NCBI RefSeq assembly: GCF_023277115.1 | Contig: NZ_JALQCS010000001.1 | Coordinates: 558,001 to 622,000 of the forward strand | DNA: 64,000 bases | From: Acidithiobacillus acidisediminis | Lineage (GTDB): Bacteria > Pseudomonadota > Gammaproteobacteria > Acidithiobacillales > Acidithiobacillaceae | Direction of reading: 5' to 3' | Shown: positions 42,219 through 50,906 of the stretch, one piece after another | Position numbering within the stretch: the first letter of the stretch is position 1 | Layout: the number at the start of each line of letters is the position of its first letter | Translations under genes and position numbers: made by a program | The notes under the pieces: generated by a model | Databases searched by the model: none | What the model was told of the DNA's origin: nothing | What the model saw: the letters and a program-made list of their open reading frames with translations, nothing else

Positions 42219-42644
42219 TCAGAAAATGCTGTTGATGAGATCGTCGCCGATCCCAAACCCGGCCCCCATCATCAGGGCCTGACCGAAGCCCGAGTGCTCC
42301 AGCGAGCCCAGGAATCCACCCGACTGCTGCTGCGGATAGCCCTGGGGCATGGCTTGGGGTGTCTGCGGATACCCGGGTTGCCATTGCTGGCCCTGCCCCT
42401 GCATCGCCGCCAGATCGTTCTGCGCGGCTTGGTGCATAGCCTGCATGACCATCATCACCTGCTGCTGCTCCTGCTGGACGTTGAGGGCCAGTTCCTTGAG
42501 GTCCAGCAACCACTCCCGGGCGTCCTGGTTGCCACCATCGGCAGCAGTCTTGAGTTTGCCGGCGAGCGCCTGCAGGCTTTGCATCACCCCTTGCGCTTCC
42601 TGCTGCAGCTGGTTGTATTGCTGCTCTACGGTCTGCAGATCCAT
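42219..42644 (-). CDS. Gln-rich coiled-coil protein with Gly-rich C-terminus
   Basis: A 141-aa protein from ATG 42644 (GGAGGG upstream). Residues 1-80 are helical and Gln-rich (VEQQYNQLQQEAQGVMQSLQ), then a Gln/Pro-rich linker, and a C-terminus GFGQALMMGAGFGIGDDLIN ending in IF. The C-terminus is duplicated in the fragment at 39950-40131. The zinc-ribbon gene upstream ends 2 bases before its ATG. Function unknown; it may be a membrane-associated assembly factor. Confidence 0.6.
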   Translation of the reverse strand: MDLQTVEQQYNQLQQEAQGVMQSLQALAGKLKTAADGGNQDAREWLLDLKELALNVQQEQQQVMMVMQAMHQAAQNDLAAMQGQGQQWQPGYPQTPQAMPQGYPQQQSGGFLGSLEHSGFGQALMMGAGFGIGDDLINSIF

Positions 42645-42645
42645 T

Positions 42646-42897
42646 TCACAACCCTCCGTGGTATTTGAATGAGACTTCCCTACATTGGGGACAGACAAAA
42701 ACCTGGACGGCAAGTTTCTTCTCGAAGGCCTCTTCGCCCTCGTCCGCCAGCTGGCCAAGCACGGCTCCTGCCGCAGCTCCGGCCAGCCCCGTCAATCCGC
42801 CCATGCGGATTCCGTGCGCCCCTTTGTCTTCCATGGGCGACTGACAGCTAGGGCAGGTGGCCGTCATGGCCTCTTGATGCTCTCCGAATCCAAACAT
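42646..42897 (-). CDS. Small zinc-ribbon protein with Gly/Ala helix
   Basis: An 83-aa protein with CPSCQSP near residue 15 and CPQCREV near residue 70, two CxxC knuckles flanking a hydrophobic Gly/Ala-rich helix (GGLTGLAGAAAGAVLGQLA). This resembles 'zinc ribbon plus glycine-zipper' small proteins. It is immediately upstream of the Gln-rich protein gene. The function is unknown. Confidence 0.6.
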   Translation of the reverse strand: MFGFGEHQEAMTATCPSCQSPMEDKGAHGIRMGGLTGLAGAAAGAVLGQLADEGEEAFEKKLAVQVFVCPQCREVSFKYHGGL

Positions 42898-42924
42898 GGC
42901 ATGTTCCTCTTCGGCCGGACGTGC

Positions 42925-43206
42925 TTACGCGGGATTCAACTGCTCGACTAGGTGTTTTCCGGGCTGAAAGCGCACGGTTTTGCGGGCCGGAATCTCGATG
43001 GCGGCACCCGTGGCCGGATTACGTCCGGCGCGCGCCGCCCGCTCTTTGATCTGGAATCGGCCCAGATCGCCCAAGACCACCGCTTCGCCGGCAGCGAGCT
43101 GCTCCCGGTAAATATCGAGAAGGACATTCAGGGATTTTTCCACGACGGTTTGCGGCAGATCGCTGCGCTCGGCCATGAGACGCACAAGCTCTTTCTTTGT
43201 CAGCAT
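42925..43206 (-). CDS. HU/IHF-family DNA-bending protein
   Basis: A 93-aa protein from ATG 43206 (GAGAGG upstream), starting MLTKKELVRLMAERSDLPQT. It has the GDLGRFQIKERAARAGRNPA arm region with the RNPATG tip and KTVRFQPGKHLVEQLN end of HU proteins. It compacts or bends DNA, useful at replication or transfer origins. It is plasmid-type rather than chromosomal hupB by its divergent N-terminus. Confidence 0.93.
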   Translation of the reverse strand: MLTKKELVRLMAERSDLPQTVVEKSLNVLLDIYREQLAAGEAVVLGDLGRFQIKERAARAGRNPATGAAIEIPARKTVRFQPGKHLVEQLNPA

Positions 43207-43306
43207 GAGACATTCCTCTCCAGTAATCACGGCACCACGCCGGAATATACCGACGAATCCTGCAAGCCCGCAAATTAGCGGTTCCTTTTGATAGGCATGT
43301 GGTGGG

Positions 43307-43552
43307 TCAAAATCCGGGCTTGTTGCGGCCTCGCCAGCCGTAGACCGCCCTCCGCCACAAATCCCAAATAGGCAGTTTGGCGATAATCAGTCGATAGCCG
43401 TTCAGGTGTAGCTCGCGGGGTGACCCCCAAAAGTCTGTGGCAGCCCCTTGGATATGCAGCACCGTCTCGCCGTCCCTATCGGCCGTCCCCAGTACAGTAA
43501 GCAGCTTGCCGTCGCGCCGGACGACGACGCCGGCCATATTCACGGTGATCAT
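43307..43552 (-). CDS. Hypothetical protein (81 aa)
   Basis: ATG 43552 shares one base with the stop of the upstream gene (TGATG). Small beta-rich protein with a basic, Trp-rich C-terminus (IWDLWRRAVYGWRGRNKPGF). No family recognised. Part of the operator-controlled minus-strand operon. Confidence 0.55.
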   Translation of the reverse strand: MITVNMAGVVVRRDGKLLTVLGTADRDGETVLHIQGAATDFWGSPRELHLNGYRLIIAKLPIWDLWRRAVYGWRGRNKPGF

Positions 43553-43767
43553 CAGAGCACCACCTTCCGCACCTGACCAGCCCGGCGGATCAGGGCCGAG
43601 AGATCGCGGATCGGGGTAGCACGGTCGAACAGAAAGGTCAGAACGGCACCGTCCCGATAGGAGACCGCAACCGGGATGGGTTCAGCCAGCCGCGGCTGGA
43701 CGGACTTCCCCTGCGCTTCCCGATGTCCCTGGTGGAAAGGTATACCCTTGCGAATAGCGTTTTGCAT
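43552..43767 (-). CDS. Hypothetical protein (71 aa)
   Basis: ATG 43767 has GGAGG six bases upstream, better than the ATG at 43779 that overlaps that site. Basic, beta-rich, with RDGAVLTFLFDRATPIRDLS. No family recognised. First gene of the operon headed by two ATAAC-N4-GTTAT operators. Confidence 0.55.
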   Translation of the reverse strand: MQNAIRKGIPFHQGHREAQGKSVQPRLAEPIPVAVSYRDGAVLTFLFDRATPIRDLSALIRRAGQVRKVVL

Positions 43768-43817
43768 GACAGCCTCCACGATGCCGCACCGGTGAGGGCG
43801 GCTTATGTGGAGTTATA

Positions 43818-43855
43818 ATAACCATAGTTATCAATATGTCAATAACTACGGTTGT
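43818..43855. promoter_or_regulatory. Two S24/Cro-type operators before the 71-aa gene
   Basis: ATAACCATAGTTAT (43818-43831) and ATAACTACGGTTGT (43842-43855) share the ATAAC-N4-GTTAT dyad with sites around the S24 and Cro gene starts. They lie 50-90 bases upstream of the 71-aa gene, so the repressor probably controls this minus-strand operon. Confidence 0.75.
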
Positions 43856-43890
43856 TCCCTGACACCAAAAGGTGCGACCTCGCGCTGGCG

Positions 43891-44577
43891 TCACAACTTA
43901 TTGGTTCGGCGCATTATCCTGTTGTGCTGAACGACTGTGCCGATAATGGCGATCTGATCCAGATCGGAACGCAGGGTGGGATAGTCGGGGTTCAAAGGCA
44001 CCAGCTCAAAGTATTCTTGCCCTTTTTCGTTTCTCCCCCGAGGCCTGTATTTTTTAAAGGTGGCCTCCTGGTCGTCGTTTTTGGCGATGACATAATCCCC
44101 GGGTTGCGGGGTTATGTCAGGGTCAATGATCACAATATCCCCTGGAACAAACTCCGGCACCATGGAGTCCCCATGGATCCGTAGTGCAAAAGCAAACTTG
44201 GATGTATCGACCAAGACGGGCACTTTCTTCTCATAGGCTCCGAGAGCGTATGGATCGGTGACACTGGTCATCTTGCCGGCAGCAACGCAGCTGATCAGCG
44301 GCACCGTCCGAATGGGTTCATCTATTGGCTCGATATTGACATCAAAGCCGGGCTTGCGTGGAGCGCTCGCGTCTACCATTTCTCCCTTGCCAGTAGCCAG
44401 CCATTCACTGCTGACTCCACATGCTGAGGCGATCTGTATAGTGAACTTCGACGCCCCCCCAGATCGTTCCAATTTTTGGATGCCTGGCTGAGACATCCCA
44501 ACCGCCTCTGCAAGCTGGGCCTGTGTCAGCCCGGCATGCTCTCTAGCCATCCTTACTCTTTCGGCAAAGGTCTTCAT
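43891..44577 (-). CDS. CI/LexA-type repressor with S24 peptidase domain
   Basis: A 228-aa protein from ATG 44577. N-terminal helix-turn-helix: LTQAQLAEAVGMSQPGIQKL. The C-terminal domain has the cleavage-type Ala-Gly (SCVAAGKMTS), the nucleophile in RIHGDSMVPEFVPGDIV and the base lysine in ATFKKYRPRG. So it should self-cleave with activated RecA, releasing repression after DNA damage. It faces the Cro-like gene across an operator cluster, the classic CI/Cro switch. It likely maintains the quiescent state of the element. Confidence 0.92.
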   Translation of the reverse strand: MKTFAERVRMAREHAGLTQAQLAEAVGMSQPGIQKLERSGGASKFTIQIASACGVSSEWLATGKGEMVDASAPRKPGFDVNIEPIDEPIRTVPLISCVAAGKMTSVTDPYALGAYEKKVPVLVDTSKFAFALRIHGDSMVPEFVPGDIVIIDPDITPQPGDYVIAKNDDQEATFKKYRPRGRNEKGQEYFELVPLNPDYPTLRSDLDQIAIIGTVVQHNRIMRRTNKL

Positions 44578-44589
44578 GCTCACCACGCT

Positions 44590-44662
44590 ATAACCAAAGG
44601 TATCAGTTGAAAACACACCAGGGTTATTGACAGTTCAATAACCCCAGTTATACTGCGGTTAT
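44590..44662. promoter_or_regulatory. CI/Cro operator cluster
   Basis: Three ATAAC-N4-GTTAT-like sites: 44590-44603, 44638-44651 and 44649-44662, plus a 22-bp dyad 44622-44643 (GGTTATTGA...TCAATAACC) containing TTGACA as a likely -35 for the plus strand. The last site covers the Cro start codon. Confidence 0.8.
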
Positions 44663-44945
44663 GGAACCAACACCCTCCTTGTTGCTGGCACTGCAAATTG
44701 CAGGTTCGCAGAGAGCCCTGGCCAAACTGGCCGGGGTATCCCAGCCCGCTGTCCACAAGTGGGTGAAGGGGCTGTCCAGTCCGGGGCTAAAAGCTTCCGT
44801 TCAGATCGAACGTGCCACCAACGGCGCCATCACCCGCTCCGACCTCCGCCCCGACATCTTTGGCCCCCTCGACGCCACGCCGGGCACCGGGCCCATAGAA
44901 CCCGCCCAACTCCCTCTTCACAGGAGGAACCATGACCATGAGTAA
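44661..44945 (+). CDS. Cro/YdaS-like DNA-binding protein
   Basis: A 94-aa protein with ALQIAGSQRALAKLAGVSQP then AVHKWVKGLSSP, the YdaS/Cro helix-turn-helix in which Ser-Gln-Pro-Ala starts the recognition helix. The tail is Pro-rich. Its start codon lies inside an operator, so its expression is tied to the S24 repressor opposite. It would act as the lytic-like switch protein. The sigma-like gene starts within its last codons. Confidence 0.8.
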   Translation: MEPTPSLLLALQIAGSQRALAKLAGVSQPAVHKWVKGLSSPGLKASVQIERATNGAITRSDLRPDIFGPLDATPGTGPIEPAQLPLHRRNHDHE

Positions 44946-46362
44946 CCTACAGGTCCTGGATCGAGACCAGGACGCGGGAGTCCACCCGCGCATCGACCGG
45001 ATCCGCTCCAGGCGCGACCGAGAAGAGGAACAAGAGGAACGCGTGTTCAGCATCCGCTTCTGCGAGCTATACCGAAAAGAAACCCGGACCCGGCGGGAAG
45101 AGGCGGAACTGTCCGCCCAGTATGCACGGGCTTACGACAAGGCGCACCATGCCGTCGCCTGCCTGGCCCGGCATGTCGGGTTTTCCGACCCGGATATTCT
45201 TGCCGACTGCGGGACCACGTTGCTGGATTTTGGCGCCCGGCGCTTCGACTGGCGCGACTACCCCAACGCCACGCTGTTCGGATATTTCCAGGGAATTGCC
45301 CGGGCATACCTGCACAAGCACAAGGATTTCCTGACGTTCTCCCGCCGGCTCACGGGCTGCGGGTACGCCACCACAGATATGCTTACCCAGGCCGTGTTCG
45401 GTCGCCCCGACGATGAAGACCGGCCAGAGGCCGTGGTAGCCCACGAGCATGATGACCGGACGGTAGACCTGTTTGACAGCCCGGAGTTGAGCTTTCTGGA
45501 ACCCCTCTATGCGTCCGAGTACGAATCCTCCTTTGGCGAGGATCCGGCCCTCTCCCTGGAGCGGCGAGAGAGGCGAGATGGGGTGGACGCTCAGTTCCAG
45601 GCAGTCGAGGAAGCTTCGGCTATCCGCTCAGTCTCCGGTTGGCTGGACTTTACCATTGCCCACATTGCGGAGTCCCATCCGTCCCTGACGGACATTCTGG
45701 TCCGTGCCCCCCAAATCATTGACCAACTGGCGACGATCACAGGAGCCCGCCTCACCGACCTCGCCAAGCGCCTGATCACCCGCGTCAAGGCCGGATGCCG
45801 GATCGCCCTCACCCTGCTGCAGGCGCTGCGTGAGAGGCTGCATCCGGAGCGGAACCGCCGGGCCAGGGATCTGATCGACGAGGTTCTATTGCCCCTGGAG
45901 GCCCAGGAGATTCCGGAGCCAGAACCATCCGGACCGGAATTGCGGGACCCGCCCGCCCTTCCTGAGGCTGTGGCCACCCTCCCGATTCCGGACGTCCCGG
46001 AACACTTGGCCGTACCCGGCCCATGCCTGGATCTGGCGGCGGCCATTCCCACGGAAGACCGGGATCTCGGATGGCTCATCGACACCGAAGATCTTCGGCA
46101 AGGCCGCGTACCGCCGCCAAAGCCTCGCTACGTCCCGGTCGATCACGCCCCCGTGGATCCCCCCGGTGTACCGCCGTTGCTGGACGAGCACGCACCCCCT
46201 GGCGGGCCGCCCGCCATCGTATTCCATGGCTTCTCTTGCAAACCGGCACCTTGGGACACCTGGCGGAAGTTCACCTCCTTGGCGGGGGTGATTCCACGCC
46301 TTCCCGATCCACCACCTGCAGTGTGGACCCAGCGCGCACCGGAATGGCAGATCGGGAGGTGA
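44932..46362 (+). CDS. Divergent sigma-70-like protein (476 aa)
   Basis: ATG 44932 with AGGAGG upstream; overlaps the Cro gene. Residues about 60-140 resemble sigma region 2: DPDILADCGTTLLDFGARRF and TLFGYFQGIARAYLHKHKDF, where 'YFQGIAR' parallels the 'WLYRIARN' element. DPALSLERRERRDGVDAQFQ parallels the ECF linker, and residues about 225-290 (ILVRAPQIIDQLATITGARL, then DLAKRLITRVKAGCRIAL) parallel region 4. The C-terminal 170 residues are Pro-rich. I infer a distant sigma factor, not a certain one; it could be an unrelated helical protein. Confidence 0.4.
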   Translation: MTMSNLQVLDRDQDAGVHPRIDRIRSRRDREEEQEERVFSIRFCELYRKETRTRREEAELSAQYARAYDKAHHAVACLARHVGFSDPDILADCGTTLLDFGARRFDWRDYPNATLFGYFQGIARAYLHKHKDFLTFSRRLTGCGYATTDMLTQAVFGRPDDEDRPEAVVAHEHDDRTVDLFDSPELSFLEPLYASEYESSFGEDPALSLERRERRDGVDAQFQAVEEASAIRSVSGWLDFTIAHIAESHPSLTDILVRAPQIIDQLATITGARLTDLAKRLITRVKAGCRIALTLLQALRERLHPERNRRARDLIDEVLLPLEAQEIPEPEPSGPELRDPPALPEAVATLPIPDVPEHLAVPGPCLDLAAAIPTEDRDLGWLIDTEDLRQGRVPPPKPRYVPVDHAPVDPPGVPPLLDEHAPPGGPPAIVFHGFSCKPAPWDTWRKFTSLAGVIPRLPDPPPAVWTQRAPEWQIGR

Positions 46363-46365
46363 ACC

Positions 46366-46599
46366 GTGGATCGTCTGTTGACCGCAGCCGAACTGGCCCA
46401 GGTTCTGGGACTGTCCCGCAAGACCGTCGTCAGCCGTGACCCCAGGACGCTCCCGCTGGCGGTGCTTCTGCCGGGTTCGCGAGGCCGCCGCTGGCGGGAA
46501 AGCGACGTGCAAGCCTGGCTTTCCGGACTGCCGCAAGCCCTGCCGGCGACCCCCACCGCGCCGCGCCCTCGTGGGCGGCCAAGAAAGGAGGTGTCATGA
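46366..46599 (+). CDS. AlpA-type helix-turn-helix protein
   Basis: A 77-aa protein from GTG 46366 (GGGAGGTGA upstream). The N-terminal part LLTAAELAQVLGLSRKTVVS is a MerR-like HTH_17 domain of the AlpA/excisionase type, followed by GRRWRESDVQAWLSGLP. The tail is basic and AT-hook-like (RPRGRPRKE). Its stop overlaps the methylase start (ATGA). Probable regulator or directionality factor. Confidence 0.75.
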   Translation: MDRLLTAAELAQVLGLSRKTVVSRDPRTLPLAVLLPGSRGRRWRESDVQAWLSGLPQALPATPTAPRPRGRPRKEVS

Positions 46600-47495
46600 G
46601 GAGCCCCATTCCCTATCTGGGCGGCAAGGGCCGCATGGCGGACAAAATCCTGCCCCTGTTACCCGCGCCCAACCGGTTCCAGACCTACGTCGAACCCTTT
46701 TGCGGTGGGGCCAGCCTGCTGTTTGCCCGCCGTCCCATGGGTATCGAGGTGATCAGCGACCGTAACGGGGACGTGATCCACTTTTTCCACGTGCTGCGTC
46801 ACCGTGGAGAAGAGCTACGGGAATATCTGCAAAACACGCCTTATGCGCGGGCGGTCTATGACCAGTGGTCCGACCCGCGTTACATCTGCTCTGACGACAT
46901 TGAGCGCGCGGCCCGAACTTTTTTCCTCGCCCGGGCAACCTTCATGGCCGAGACGCAACGGCCAGAGGATCGGGCTCCCGCGGGCTTCGCGGTGGCGAAG
47001 TACCTGGACAACCGCGCCCGGTCGATGCGGAACAAGGTGGACGAGGAATTATTGCTGGCCCGCGACCGGCTGCGGAAAGTCATCATCGAGCAGGCCGATG
47101 CGCTGGAGATCATCGAACGCTACGACAGCGAGCATGCCGTCCTCTACTGCGACCCGCCCTACATGGCGGAGACCCGGAAGGGGGGAGGCTACGCCCACGA
47201 GTACAGCGACGAGGATCACCGGGCGCTCCTGGAGCGTCTGAAGCGGAGCCCGGGTCATGTCGCCATCTCGGGCTACGCGCACCCCCTCTACGCCACTCTT
47301 CTGGAGGCCGACGGCTGGGAGCGCCGGGATTTCGCCTGGCACTGCAACACGGTGCGGAACTCGACAGGCAAGGAGAACCCGGCCCTGGAAGCGCAGCGCA
47401 CGGAATCCCTCTGGCTGAATCCGCGCCTAGTGGAGTATCACGCGCAGAATGCCGCCCGGCAGCAATCGATTTTTGGGCATCTGGAACTGGCCTGA
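46596..47495 (+). CDS. D12-class DNA adenine methyltransferase
   Basis: A 299-aa Dam-family enzyme. SAM-binding YVEPFCGGASLLFA near residue 30 and catalytic DPPYMAETRKGGGY near 185 are intact, with IPYLGGKGRMADKIL at the N-terminus. It methylates adenine N6, probably at GATC-like sites. On mobile elements such orphan methylases protect against host restriction or time replication. It follows the HTH gene by an ATGA overlap. Confidence 0.93.
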   Translation: MRSPIPYLGGKGRMADKILPLLPAPNRFQTYVEPFCGGASLLFARRPMGIEVISDRNGDVIHFFHVLRHRGEELREYLQNTPYARAVYDQWSDPRYICSDDIERAARTFFLARATFMAETQRPEDRAPAGFAVAKYLDNRARSMRNKVDEELLLARDRLRKVIIEQADALEIIERYDSEHAVLYCDPPYMAETRKGGGYAHEYSDEDHRALLERLKRSPGHVAISGYAHPLYATLLEADGWERRDFAWHCNTVRNSTGKENPALEAQRTESLWLNPRLVEYHAQNAARQQSIFGHLELA

Positions 47496-47509
47496 ACCCG
47501 ACCAAAAGC

Positions 47510-47534
47510 TATACCCGCCACGGCTGGCTATACC
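47510..47534 (+). promoter_or_regulatory. Two TATACC boxes before the ArdC-like gene
   Basis: AAAGCTATACC (to 47515) and GGCTGGCTATACC (TATACC 47529-47534), 31 bases before the GTG start. The GGC-TATACC half of the backbone promoter is present but the TCGCAAC box is poorly matched. Confidence 0.45.
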
Positions 47535-47564
47535 CAGGCGGAAAGAGCACTTTGGGGGTGATCC

Positions 47565-50500
47565 GTGGCAAAACCAGCGAAAGAACCAAAGGAACGCCGC
47601 GATCTGCGGATGGAGGTCGCCAACCGGCTCCTGGAGCACATCGAGCAGGGCACGGCACCATGGCAAAAGCCCTGGGAAGCCGGGCAGATTCTGCCCCCGA
47701 TCAACGCGGTGACCGGCAAGCCCTATCGGGGCGTGAACTACCAGAATCTGATGACCCTCTCCCCGGATCCTTCGGATCCGCGCTGGTGCACCTACAAGCA
47801 AGCCCGGGAACAGGGCTGGCAGGTACGCGAAGGATCTTCGGGTATCCCCATCGAGGTCTGGAAGGAATACGAGCATAAGCGCACCCCGGAAGAGATCGAG
47901 ACGATCCGCCAGGAATCCGGAAAGTCGATCCAGGACATAGAAAAGACCGAAAAACGCCTGGGTGTGCGCTACTACAGCGTCTTTCACGCATCTCAGATCG
48001 AAGGCATCCTGCCCCTGGCGCGCCCGGAGCGCGGCCATGGATTGAAAGGGCGGCCCGACCCCCGGCTGGATGGCCTGTCCGAAGCCATGGGAATAGCCGT
48101 GCGCCGGGGCGGCAGCAAAGCCTTCTATCGTCCCGGTGAAGACTTCGTGCAGATGCCCAGGATCGAGGATTTCCATACCGCCACCGGTCACGACACTACG
48201 CTTCTGCATGAGCTATCCCATGCGACCGGACATCCCCAGCGCCTGAACCGGGAGTTCGGAAAAACCTTCGGGGATCAAAAGTACGCCATCGAGGAACTGC
48301 GGGCCGAGATGTCGGCGGCCATGACCGCCGCCGCTTTGGGTATCGGTTTCGACCCTGCCGCGCAAACCGTGGAGGAAGGCCGCGAGACCGGCAACTCCGC
48401 GGCGTATCTTGCCTCCTGGCTGGGTACCCTGCCCGAGAAGGAGCGTAAGCAGATCCTCATCCAGGCCATCAAGGACGCCCAGGCCATCAGCGATTTCCTC
48501 ATCGAGCGCACGCCAGCGTTACAGGTGGAGCCGGGTCGCGCCCCGGAGCCTGCTCCAGAGGCAGATCCGTCCCCGGAAATTCCGGCCACCAAATCCATAC
48601 TGACTCAGGTCCCCGACGATGTGCGTCCCTTCCTAGGCGTCCGGCAGGCCGCCGTCACGGACGAACTCCTGGGTGGCGAGGAAAAAGCCTTTTTCTCGGA
48701 CAAGATGCGGGAGCTGCAGGAGATCCTCCGGCAGATGCCGGCGACCTACGAAAGCGACGGCCTGCCGGACGGCGAGCGGCCCGTCTCCCTGCGCTACTTC
48801 GGCCCTAACGGCGCCCAGTGGTTCATCATCGAGAAGGACCGCGGTGACCCTGAAAATGAGGGTCCTGGTTTCCCAAGGCAGATACAGGCCTTTGGTCTTG
48901 CGGATCTAGGTATGGGGTACCCAGAAATGGGGTATATCAGCATCCCGGAGATCACCCGCGCCGGGGCGGAGCTGGATTACCACTTCACGCCGACCACACT
49001 GTTGGAGATCAAGCGGGAGCATTATCCGGATCTGCTTCCCAAGGAACAGGAGCCGGAGCAGCCGACCGCTGCGATGGCGGACCTCAGGGAGCAGGCGCTG
49101 GCAGCGTACCAAGCCTTTTACGACGCTCTACCGGAGCGCGCCGAAGCCTTGATTCAGCGGACCATGGAAGTCTCCAAATCCCTGGCCCCGGCAGACTTTG
49201 CCGGTCACGAAAAAATGCTGCGCGAATACCGGGCGGACGTTGATGAGACCTTCGGCATCATCCGTGAAGGGGAATACCGCGGATCGTCGCGTCCGGAGGT
49301 GGAGTTGATGCAGGCTCTGCCCGGGGAGTCGATTTACAACATTCCGGAGGTGAAAGCGCGCTTCGCGCAATCCTTGCCGGTTCAGGACCGGATAGGGGAA
49401 ACCCGCCACGCCCTGGAAAGCGACTTCAAGAATCGCCTCAAGAAACACGGTAAGGAGCTGCTGGAGTCTGGGTCACTGCAGGACCCAAAGGAAATCACCC
49501 TCGCTTGCCTATGGAAAAGCGGCGCCGTGGTCCGGCCGGGCAGCGGGATGGCGGATAAGTTTGTGCAGGCGGTCGAGGACAGGAACCTTGAGCACGTAAT
49601 TCGCTGGATCGGCACCAACAGTCAGAACCCCGGCTCTGAGGAAGCCTTTTCCCGCCTGACCGGAGTGAAACTCGGGAAGACGCAGAAAGAACGTGTGGCG
49701 CAATTGCAGGAGTGGGCGGGCCCTGATCGTGTGGCGGCCATGGAACAAGCGCATGCGGAGCGTAGAGAAAAACGGGAAGAGGAGCGCAAGGTTCGGGGCG
49801 TAACCCACGCCTGGGGAAATTTGCAGTCGTTCCGGGTCCATATGGGGGACGACCGGATCATCGATGGTCAATCCTATGTTGCAGAGAAGGTGGCTCAAGG
49901 CCAGGACCACGTGGTCTCCCGGAAGGAGGGCGCGGTAACCGCGTACTACCTGTTGAACCCGGAAACCCGTGATCTCAGCGGGGTACGCAAGCCGGCATTC
50001 ACCCAGTATGCCAAAGCGGTATTAGCACTGAATCCCGAGGGTGACGTGCGCAAGGCCATGGAGCGGGCGGGGCTATCTCAGCACCTGCCTATCGTGGAAA
50101 AGCCTCCAGTGGAGCCGTCTGGGGTACCAGATCCCGCCAGCGAAAGGGAAACGACGGACCCCTTCGAGGCCAAGCGCCGCGCCGTGGTGCAGGCATTGGA
50201 ATCCTTGGGATGGGAGAAGCGGCCTGGAGAGCCGGAGGGTGGCAACCTGCTCAAAAAAGCCTTTCTGGTGCGCAAGGACCCCGCCAAGGGAGGAGAGTAT
50301 TTCCGGGGAAAGGCCGGGTTTGAAACGCAGGCCGACGCCCACGTGCGCACCAACGGTATCCGGGTGGAGTTCGGGGATAACCCGTACTTCGTGACGGATC
50401 CCACGGCCATTACTGTGGGCCGCACAGCGCCTGCCCCGGAAGCGGTGGCCGAACGCATCGACGCCCAGACCAAGGCGCAGATCGCCAAAGCGTTCGAGCA

Positions 50501-50897
50501 CCTGGGAGTGACGGCGGTGGTGGATGGCGGGACAAAAAGCATCCCGGGAAAGCCCGAACCGTCCCGCGACCCGGCTTCCGCTCTCCATGAACTCTCCCGC
50601 GCCCTGGACGCCCTGAACGGGCATACCTTGCCCGTCACCCAAAAGGACGGCACGCAAAAGACGGTGGCGGCCCGGGACTATCTGGAAGCTGGCCTTGGCC
50701 GGGGCATGACCGCCACCGAGGACCTGGGGAGCGCCGTGCGCTGGTACAACCCGGAACACGGAACGCGGTTCTCCCGGACCATCACCGATGACAAGCTGGC
50801 GGCCGCGCTCAAGCAGGCCGCCGCCGTGGATAGGAATGTGGGCAACGCCATACACGCCGCCCAGCGCAGCAAGGTCAACGAATTGGAATTCGAATAG
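47565..50897 (+). CDS. Giant ArdC-like antirestriction/zincin protein with accessory domains
   Basis: A 1110-aa protein from GTG 47565. Residues 1-300 are a complete ArdC-type unit: an ssDNA-binding N-terminus (WQKPWEAGQILPPINAVTGK, GVNYQNLM) and a metallopeptidase-like domain with TLLHELSHATGH and downstream EELRAEMSAA. Residues about 340-480 resemble DUF2958. The remaining 600 residues are helical, with repeated accessory segments of the 'large polyvalent protein' kind. ArdC protects incoming single-stranded plasmid DNA from cleavage, so this may be sent with or expressed on entry of the element. ArdC proteins are usually about 300 aa. Confidence 0.8.
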   Translation: MAKPAKEPKERRDLRMEVANRLLEHIEQGTAPWQKPWEAGQILPPINAVTGKPYRGVNYQNLMTLSPDPSDPRWCTYKQAREQGWQVREGSSGIPIEVWKEYEHKRTPEEIETIRQESGKSIQDIEKTEKRLGVRYYSVFHASQIEGILPLARPERGHGLKGRPDPRLDGLSEAMGIAVRRGGSKAFYRPGEDFVQMPRIEDFHTATGHDTTLLHELSHATGHPQRLNREFGKTFGDQKYAIEELRAEMSAAMTAAALGIGFDPAAQTVEEGRETGNSAAYLASWLGTLPEKERKQILIQAIKDAQAISDFLIERTPALQVEPGRAPEPAPEADPSPEIPATKSILTQVPDDVRPFLGVRQAAVTDELLGGEEKAFFSDKMRELQEILRQMPATYESDGLPDGERPVSLRYFGPNGAQWFIIEKDRGDPENEGPGFPRQIQAFGLADLGMGYPEMGYISIPEITRAGAELDYHFTPTTLLEIKREHYPDLLPKEQEPEQPTAAMADLREQALAAYQAFYDALPERAEALIQRTMEVSKSLAPADFAGHEKMLREYRADVDETFGIIREGEYRGSSRPEVELMQALPGESIYNIPEVKARFAQSLPVQDRIGETRHALESDFKNRLKKHGKELLESGSLQDPKEITLACLWKSGAVVRPGSGMADKFVQAVEDRNLEHVIRWIGTNSQNPGSEEAFSRLTGVKLGKTQKERVAQLQEWAGPDRVAAMEQAHAERREKREEERKVRGVTHAWGNLQSFRVHMGDDRIIDGQSYVAEKVAQGQDHVVSRKEGAVTAYYLLNPETRDLSGVRKPAFTQYAKAVLALNPEGDVRKAMERAGLSQHLPIVEKPPVEPSGVPDPASERETTDPFEAKRRAVVQALESLGWEKRPGEPEGGNLLKKAFLVRKDPAKGGEYFRGKAGFETQADAHVRTNGIRVEFGDNPYFVTDPTAITVGRTAPAPEAVAERIDAQTKAQIAKAFEHLGVTAVVDGGTKSIPGKPEPSRDPASALHELSRALDALNGHTLPVTQKDGTQKTVAARDYLEAGLGRGMTATEDLGSAVRWYNPEHGTRFSRTITDDKLAAALKQAAAVDRNVGNAIHAAQRSKVNELEFE

Positions 50898-50906
50898 GAG
50901 ACGGGC

